Source of the DNA: Stenotrophomonas raiganjensis (SeqCode)
Lineage (GTDB): Bacteria > Pseudomonadota > Gammaproteobacteria > Xanthomonadales > Xanthomonadaceae
DNA length: 64,000 nt
Reading direction: 5' to 3'
Assembly: GCF_030658505.1 (NCBI RefSeq)
Contig: NZ_JAUTXR010000195.1
Location: forward strand, 62,001 to 126,000
Each line of letters begins with the position of its first letter. Positions within the stretch are counted from its first letter, which is position 1. The notes below the pieces were generated by a model, which saw nothing but the letters and a program-made list of their open reading frames with translations, was not told where the DNA came from and did no database searches. A program made the translations under genes and the position numbers. This document shows positions 59,168 to 64,000 of the stretch, piece by piece.

Positions 59168-60046
59168 TTACCCAGCCTGCGCGGCGTTCGCGGCCAACCA
59201 CGCCCGCGGCGAGGCCCCCAACCGCTTGCGGAACGCCTTCGACAGCGACGCGGTATCGGCAAACCCCACCTCGATCGCCACCTGCTTGACCGTCACGCCG
59301 GCCCGCAGCTGCGCGCAGGCGAGGCTCAGCCGCCAGTCCAGCAGATAAGCGGCCGGCGTTGCCTGCATCACCTCCTTGAACACGGCCGCGAACGCGCTGC
59401 GCGACATGCCGGCAGTCGCGGCCATGCGCGGCAGCGTCCATTCGTCCTGCGGCGCCTGGTGCATCGCCACCAGCGTACGGGCCAGCCGCGCATCGGACAG
59501 CCCCCGCATCAACCCATGGCTGACGCCGGCCGCATCCGGGTGATCGACCACCCAGCGCAGGATCTGGATCAGCGCCACCTCGAACAGGCGGTTGGTCAGC
59601 AGCCGTGACCCGCAGCGCTGGCGATCGGCCTCGGCGAACAGCAGGTGCAGGGTGTCATCCAGTTCGCCGATCGCCGCCAGCGGCACCACCATCACCGGTG
59701 GCAGCGACTGCACGATCGGATTGCGCGCGCCGCCATCGAAGTCCAGCGTGGCGCAGGTGAAGTCCGGGCCATCCAGCGGTGCATTGAAGAACACATGGTG
59801 CAGCGGCTGCGGATACAGCAGCAGGCTGGGTGTGTCGATCTTCAACCGGGGCAGCGCGATATCGCCCCCGGGATGACGGACCTCCATTTCACCCTGGCGC
59901 AGGATGTGCAGGAAGGCACGACCGGGCTGCGGCGCGAACACATGGCGCCCGCACAGCGGCCCGCTGTGGAACAGCGCGGCCTGCACCCGGAAGCGTTCCA
60001 GCAGGGAGGAGAGTCGATCTGGCGCAGGGGCGGCAGGCATGCTCAT
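59168..60046 (-). CDS. AraC-family regulator
   Basis: The 292-residue protein has an N-terminal cupin-type sensor (LHILRQGEMEVRHPGGDIALPRLKI...) and two C-terminal HTH motifs (WTLPRMAATAGMSRSAFAAVFKEVMQATPAAYLLDWRL; VKQVAIEVGFADTASLSKAFRKRLGASPRAWL). It is divergent from the CMD-family gene 106 bp away, its likely target. Confidence 0.9.
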   Translation of the reverse strand: MSMPAAPAPDRLSSLLERFRVQAALFHSGPLCGRHVFAPQPGRAFLHILRQGEMEVRHPGGDIALPRLKIDTPSLLLYPQPLHHVFFNAPLDGPDFTCATLDFDGGARNPIVQSLPPVMVVPLAAIGELDDTLHLLFAEADRQRCGSRLLTNRLFEVALIQILRWVVDHPDAAGVSHGLMRGLSDARLARTLVAMHQAPQDEWTLPRMAATAGMSRSAFAAVFKEVMQATPAAYLLDWRLSLACAQLRAGVTVKQVAIEVGFADTASLSKAFRKRLGASPRAWLAANAAQAG

Positions 60047-60152
60047 GGACGTATGGACAACATGTGTGGCGAATTGCGCCTGATGCGTCCGGCGAGTCTA
60101 CCTAGGATGAGCGGGTCGTCCAATCCCGGACGCTTTTCCAAGGAGATCCACC

Positions 60153-60689
60153 ATGTCCCGTGTCCCCCTGATCGACGCCGCCAACACCACCGCAGACCGC
60201 CAGACCCTGCTTGGCCAGGTCCACGCCGCCTTCGGCGCCACCCCGGCCATGTTCCGCGCCGTGGCCAATTCGCCGGCCGCGCTGCAGAGCATGTGGGGTT
60301 CGTTCGGCGCACTCGGCGGCGGTCGCCTGTCGCCGCTGCTGGGCGAGCAGATCGCCGTGGCCATCGCCAACCGCAATGCCTGCGAGTACTGCCTGGCCGC
60401 GCACACTGCACTGGGCCGCAAGGCGGGTGCCAGCAGCGAGCAGATGGCTGCCGCGCAGATCGGCCAATCCAGCGATCCGGCTACCGCCGCCGTACTGGAC
60501 TTCGCGCTGAAGGTGGTCGAGCAGCGTGCGCAGGTCGCCGACGGCGATGTACAGGCGCTGCGCGCGGCCGGTTTCGACGACGAGCAGATCGTCGAGATCC
60601 TCGCGCATGTGGCACTCAACCTGTTCACCAACTACGTCAACGTGGCGTTCGACGTGCCGGTGGACTTCCCGAAGGTGGCGCTGCGCTGA
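60153..60689 (+). CDS. Carboxymuconolactone-decarboxylase-family (AhpD-like) protein
   Basis: The 178-residue protein has the AhpD-type thiol motif NACEYCLAAH (C-x2-C, His) in the central helix, as in alkylhydroperoxidase-like members of the CMD family. AGGAG lies 7 bp before the ATG. It probably works as a thiol-based peroxidase or a metabolic enzyme; the AraC gene across the gap is the likely regulator. Confidence 0.88.
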   Translation: MSRVPLIDAANTTADRQTLLGQVHAAFGATPAMFRAVANSPAALQSMWGSFGALGGGRLSPLLGEQIAVAIANRNACEYCLAAHTALGRKAGASSEQMAAAQIGQSSDPATAAVLDFALKVVEQRAQVADGDVQALRAAGFDDEQIVEILAHVALNLFTNYVNVAFDVPVDFPKVALR

Positions 60690-60759
60690 GATGCGGTTCG
60701 GCCCGGGTGGCAGTGGGCCGCCCGGGCCGGTCGAAATGGAGCAGACGGGGTGGTCGGCT

Positions 60760-61599
60760 CTACCTGTCGTCCGCCTGCAGCCGTTCGGGATGGGTATACA
60801 CATTGAACCCGCTCTCCCGCGCGAACCCGACCAGGCACAGGGCGGCGCCGCGCGCCAGGTCGATCGCCAGCGCGGTGGGTGCCGATACCGCTGCCAGCAC
60901 GCTGGCACCGGCACGCACCGCCTTGCTGACCATCTCATAGCTGGCCCGGCTGGAAATCACCAGCAGGCCACCGTCGATGGTGTGCTCGTTGTGGTGCAGG
61001 GCGCCGATCAGCTTGTCCAGCGCATTGTGGCGGCCGACGTCCTCGCGCACCCAACCGATGCGGCCGCTGGCATCGGCCCAGGCGGCGGCGTGGACGGACC
61101 CGCTGACCGCGTTCATCGGCTGGTGCTGCGCCAGCGTGGCCAGCGCCCGCTGCAATGCGGCCGACGAGTAGGTGCGTTGGTCGCGGATCTGCGGCAGCGG
61201 CCGCAGCACCTCTTCCAGCTGGCGGGTACCGCACAGGCCACAGCCGCCACGACCGGGCAGCAGTCGCTCATCTGCCGGGTCCAGGTTGGCAGCCGGTGCT
61301 GCCTCGCTCACGGTCATGTGCAGCTCGATGCCTTCCAGCTGCGGCCTCACCTCGACGGACAGCAGCTGCGAAGGCGCGGTGACCAGGCCTTCGCTGAGCG
61401 AGAACCCCAGCGCGAAGTCTTCCAGGTCGCAGGGCGTGGCCATCATCACCGCGAAGGCAGCGCCGTTGTAGCGCAACGCGACCGGTACTTCCTCAGCTAC
61501 GACGTCGACCTGCTCGCGGCGCTCTCCGCCGCGCCACCGTTGCAGAGGGCGCTGGGCCGTGCCGGCGGGTGGTGGGGGCGGTGGGGTCGAATCAGGCAT
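60760..61599 (-). CDS. fdhD: Formate dehydrogenase accessory sulfurtransferase FdhD
   Basis: The 279-residue protein has the mobile cysteine loop GRGGCGLCGT (C-x2-C) and the core VREDVGRHNALDKLIGAL with ISSRASYEMVSKAV. FdhD carries sulfur from IscS to the molybdopterin cofactor of formate dehydrogenases. It is divergent from a YdeP-type molybdenum enzyme gene. The stop TAG (60760-60762) lies in a half SMAG element (GTAGAGCCGACC, 60752-60763, minus strand). Confidence 0.93.
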   Translation of the reverse strand: MPDSTPPPPPPAGTAQRPLQRWRGGERREQVDVVAEEVPVALRYNGAAFAVMMATPCDLEDFALGFSLSEGLVTAPSQLLSVEVRPQLEGIELHMTVSEAAPAANLDPADERLLPGRGGCGLCGTRQLEEVLRPLPQIRDQRTYSSAALQRALATLAQHQPMNAVSGSVHAAAWADASGRIGWVREDVGRHNALDKLIGALHHNEHTIDGGLLVISSRASYEMVSKAVRAGASVLAAVSAPTALAIDLARGAALCLVGFARESGFNVYTHPERLQADDR

Positions 61600-61843
61600 T
61601 CAACGCGTCCGGGCAGGGAAAGTACGCAGGTGGGGGACCACCCACGGCTTCGAGAATAGCGCAGTGGCCGCGCGCTGACGCGGGTGTAACCGTTGTCATG
61701 GCAGGCTGCGCTGAAAACAGTGTGCAGCCTCTGGTGCAGTGGCCGGGGCCATGCTTGACTGTGCGGCTTGAGGTGCAGCCGAATGGCCTGCCGCCCCGCA
61801 CTGTGCCGTTCGTTGTTGCGTTCCTCCCGCCAGGTTCCCGAAC

Positions 61844-64000
61844 ATGTCCGAGCAGAAGCCACCGCGCTACAAACCCTACAACCAGCCCGCCGGTGGCTGG
61901 GGTGCCGCCGGCGCCACCGCCAAGGTGCTGTTGCAGCAGAGTGTGATCGGCAAGGGCTCGAAGGCGCTGCTGGCGATGAACCAGCCCGGTGGCTTCAAGT
62001 GCCCCAGCTGTGCGTTCCCTGACGCTGACGAACGCAAGAAGCTGGAGTTCTGCGAGAACGGCGCGAAGGCACTGGCCTGGGAAGCCACCCAGTTCCGCGC
62101 CGGCCGCGAACTGTTCGCCCGGTATACCGTGACCGAACTGATGGCGCAGACCGACTACTGGCTGGAGATGCAGGGCCGGCTGACCGAGCCGATGCGCTAC
62201 GACGCAGCCACCGACCACTACGTGCCGTGCAGCTGGGACGATGCCTTCGCGCTGATCGGCCGCCACCTGCAGGCGCTGGACAGCCCGCACCAGGCCGAGT
62301 TCTACACCTCCGGGCGCACGCCCAACGAAGCCGCGTTCCTGTATTCGATCTTCGTGCGCGAGTTCGGCACCAACAATTTCCCGGACTGCTCGAACATGTG
62401 CCACGAGCCGACCAGTCGTGGCCTGCCGCCGGCCATCGGCGTGGGCAAGGGCACCATCGTACTGCAGGATTTCGAGCACGCCGAGGCGATCTTCGTGATT
62501 GGCCAGAACACCGGCACCAATTCGCCGCGGATGATGAGCAACCTGGTGGAGGCGCGCAAACGCGGCATTCCGATCGTGGCGGTCAACCCGATGCCCGAGC
62601 GTGCGCTGATCCGCTTTGCCGAACCGCAGGATGTGGTGCAGATGGCCACGTTCGGTTCGACCGAAATCACCAGCGAATTCGTGCACATACGCATCGGCGG
62701 CGACCTGGCGCTGATCAAGGGCATGATGAAGGTGATGTTCGAACGCGAGGCGCAGGGCGAGCGTGTGCTCGACCACGACTTCCTGGCCGAACACACGGTG
62801 GGCCTGGAGGCGCTGCGCGAAGACGTACTGGCGCAGGACTGGGACCAGATCGTGCAGGTGTCCGGCATTTCGCAGGCGCAGATCCGCCGTTGCGCGGAGA
62901 TCTACATCCGCTCCAGCGCCACTGTCATCTGCTACGGCATGGGCCTCACCCAGCATCAGTACGGTTCGACCCTGCTGCAGCAGGTGGCCAACCTGCTGAT
63001 GCTGCGCGGCAACTTCGGCAAGCCCGGCGCTGGCATCGGGCCGATCCGCGGTCATTCCAATGTGCAGGGCGACCGCACCGTCGGCATCGACGAGAAGCCC
63101 AAGCCGGCCTATCTGGACCGCGTGCAGCAGGTATTCGGCTTTGATCCACCGCGCGGGCACGGCCACCACGTGGTCGAGTCGATCGAGGCGATGCTGGAGG
63201 GCAGCGCCAAGGTGTTCATCGGCCTGGGTGGCAACTTCATCCATGCGGTGCCCGACACGCCGCGTGCGTACCAGGCCATGCGTGGGCTGGAGCTGACGGT
63301 CGGCATCGCCACCAAGCTCAACCGCGGCCATCTGGTTCACGGCCGCGACGCGCTGATCCTGCCGGTGGTGGCGCGCTCGGAGCGCATCGTTACGCCGGCC
63401 GGCGAACAGTTCGTCACCATCGAAGACGCGATGTCGAACGTGACCGCCTCGCGCGGCGTGCTCGAACCGGTCAGCACCGAGGTGCGGCCCGAGGTCGAGA
63501 TCGTCTGCCGCATGGCGATGGCCGCACTGCCAGACAGCAAGGTCGACTGGGCGCGCTGCATGCACGACTATGCGCCCATCCGCGATCTGATCGCTGCCGT
63601 GTACCCGGAGATCTACACCGGCTTCAACGAGCGCATCCAGCAGCCACATGGTTTCCATCTGGACATTCCGCCGCGCCGCCGCGTCTGGCCCACGCCGAAT
63701 GGCAAGGCCAACATCCTGGTGATGCCCGGCCTGGACGTGGACGATCCGGTGCACGATCCGGACATGTTGCGGTTGGCAACCGTGCGCTCGCACGACCAGT
63801 ACAACACCACTATCTACAGCTACAACGACCGCTATCGCGGCGTGTACAACGATCGCATGGTGCTGTTCATGAACATCGAGGACCGGCTGGCGCGCGGGCT
63901 GGAGAAGGAAGCGCTGGTCAGCCTGGAGACGATCAGCGGCGATGGCGTGCAGCGGCGCATCGAGGGCCTGACCGTGCTGGACTATCCCATGCCGCGCGGC
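61844..64000 (+). CDS. FdhF/YdeP-type molybdopterin oxidoreductase, 3' end outside window
   Basis: The 719 visible residues belong to a molybdopterin-guanine-dinucleotide enzyme: FKCPSCAFPD near the N-terminus, GRTPNEAAFLYSIFVREFGTNNF, SNMCHEPTSRGL, GQNTGTNSPRM, GMGLTQHQYG and GHSNVQGDRTVGI. YdeP-family proteins are about 760-770 residues, so perhaps 50 residues are missing. They are linked to acid resistance in E. coli; the electron donor and the full cofactor set are unknown. FdhD, encoded divergently, probably matures it. Confidence 0.9.
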   Translation, partial: MSEQKPPRYKPYNQPAGGWGAAGATAKVLLQQSVIGKGSKALLAMNQPGGFKCPSCAFPDADERKKLEFCENGAKALAWEATQFRAGRELFARYTVTELMAQTDYWLEMQGRLTEPMRYDAATDHYVPCSWDDAFALIGRHLQALDSPHQAEFYTSGRTPNEAAFLYSIFVREFGTNNFPDCSNMCHEPTSRGLPPAIGVGKGTIVLQDFEHAEAIFVIGQNTGTNSPRMMSNLVEARKRGIPIVAVNPMPERALIRFAEPQDVVQMATFGSTEITSEFVHIRIGGDLALIKGMMKVMFEREAQGERVLDHDFLAEHTVGLEALREDVLAQDWDQIVQVSGISQAQIRRCAEIYIRSSATVICYGMGLTQHQYGSTLLQQVANLLMLRGNFGKPGAGIGPIRGHSNVQGDRTVGIDEKPKPAYLDRVQQVFGFDPPRGHGHHVVESIEAMLEGSAKVFIGLGGNFIHAVPDTPRAYQAMRGLELTVGIATKLNRGHLVHGRDALILPVVARSERIVTPAGEQFVTIEDAMSNVTASRGVLEPVSTEVRPEVEIVCRMAMAALPDSKVDWARCMHDYAPIRDLIAAVYPEIYTGFNERIQQPHGFHLDIPPRRRVWPTPNGKANILVMPGLDVDDPVHDPDMLRLATVRSHDQYNTTIYSYNDRYRGVYNDRMVLFMNIEDRLARGLEKEALVSLETISGDGVQRRIEGLTVLDYPMPRG

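Noticed and set aside
61592..63793. 733-residue minus-strand frame
   Set aside because: It is antisense to the molybdopterin oxidoreductase, whose frame is open to the end of the window and has clear motifs.

Overview
The window is high-GC gammaproteobacterial DNA, most consistent with Stenotrophomonas (S. maltophilia complex). The main reasons are the gene families present and about 25 short palindromic elements of 22-25 bp that begin with GTAG, which match the SMAG class of REP sequences known from S. maltophilia. They occur singly, in tandem or as inverted pairs between genes. No rRNA, tRNA, insertion sequence, prophage or CRISPR array was seen. Assignments were made by reading translations and motifs; no database search was run.

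Layout. (1) 1-15.2 kb: a two-partner secretion island. It holds the 3' part of a giant FHA-like exoprotein (TpsA), a few type II secretion genes (gspJ-I-H and gspC), a small exported protein, the TpsB transporter, and a dedicated Ton system: a LamG-ExbB fusion, ExbD, TonB, a porin and a small protein. A good Pho-box match precedes tpsB. This resembles the phosphate-regulated pdtA/pdtB-exbB2/exbD2 region next to hxc in Pseudomonas aeruginosa. (2) 15.3-22.5 kb: a leftward stress/detoxification block (pirin, YcaC-type hydrolase, alginate-export-type porin, amidohydrolase, second YcaC-type hydrolase, OsmC) with a divergent LysR regulator. (3) 22.7-25.2 kb: a FecI/FecR pair followed by a short chimera that joins the N-terminus of a TonB-dependent receptor to the C-terminus of a Slam-like barrel, apparently the scar of a deleted uptake locus. 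(4) 25.3-34.5 kb: a CheY-like regulator with an HWE kinase, a Phd/zeta toxin-antitoxin pair behind a perfect 20-bp palindrome, a ProP-like transporter, a host-attachment protein, an exported degenerate NUDIX-like protein and a GH92 mannosidase.

(5) 34.6-42.2 kb: a TctE/TctD-like two-component system divergent from an HME-RND (Czc-type) efflux operon, with four 11-bp direct repeats in the shared promoter. (6) 42.3-44.1 kb: a divergent SDR/LysR pair. (7) 44.2-47.6 kb: copC-copD-copR/S-like copper genes. (8) 47.7-51.8 kb: an operon of MoaF-like protein, cyclase, luciferase-like oxidoreductase and aldo/keto reductase, with a divergent LysR. (9) 51.8-56.7 kb: a zinc-type (Zrg-like) ABC operon and a divergent MerC-like gene around a Zur-like palindrome. 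(10) 56.9-64 kb: an SmvA-like MFS pump with its TetR regulator and a 36-bp operator, an AraC regulator, a carboxymuconolactone-decarboxylase-family protein, FdhD and the start of a YdeP-type molybdopterin oxidoreductase that runs off the end.

Many genes sit as divergent regulator/target pairs with a visible palindrome or repeat between them. SMAG pairs often close the transcription units, and several genes take their TAG stop codon from a SMAG element.
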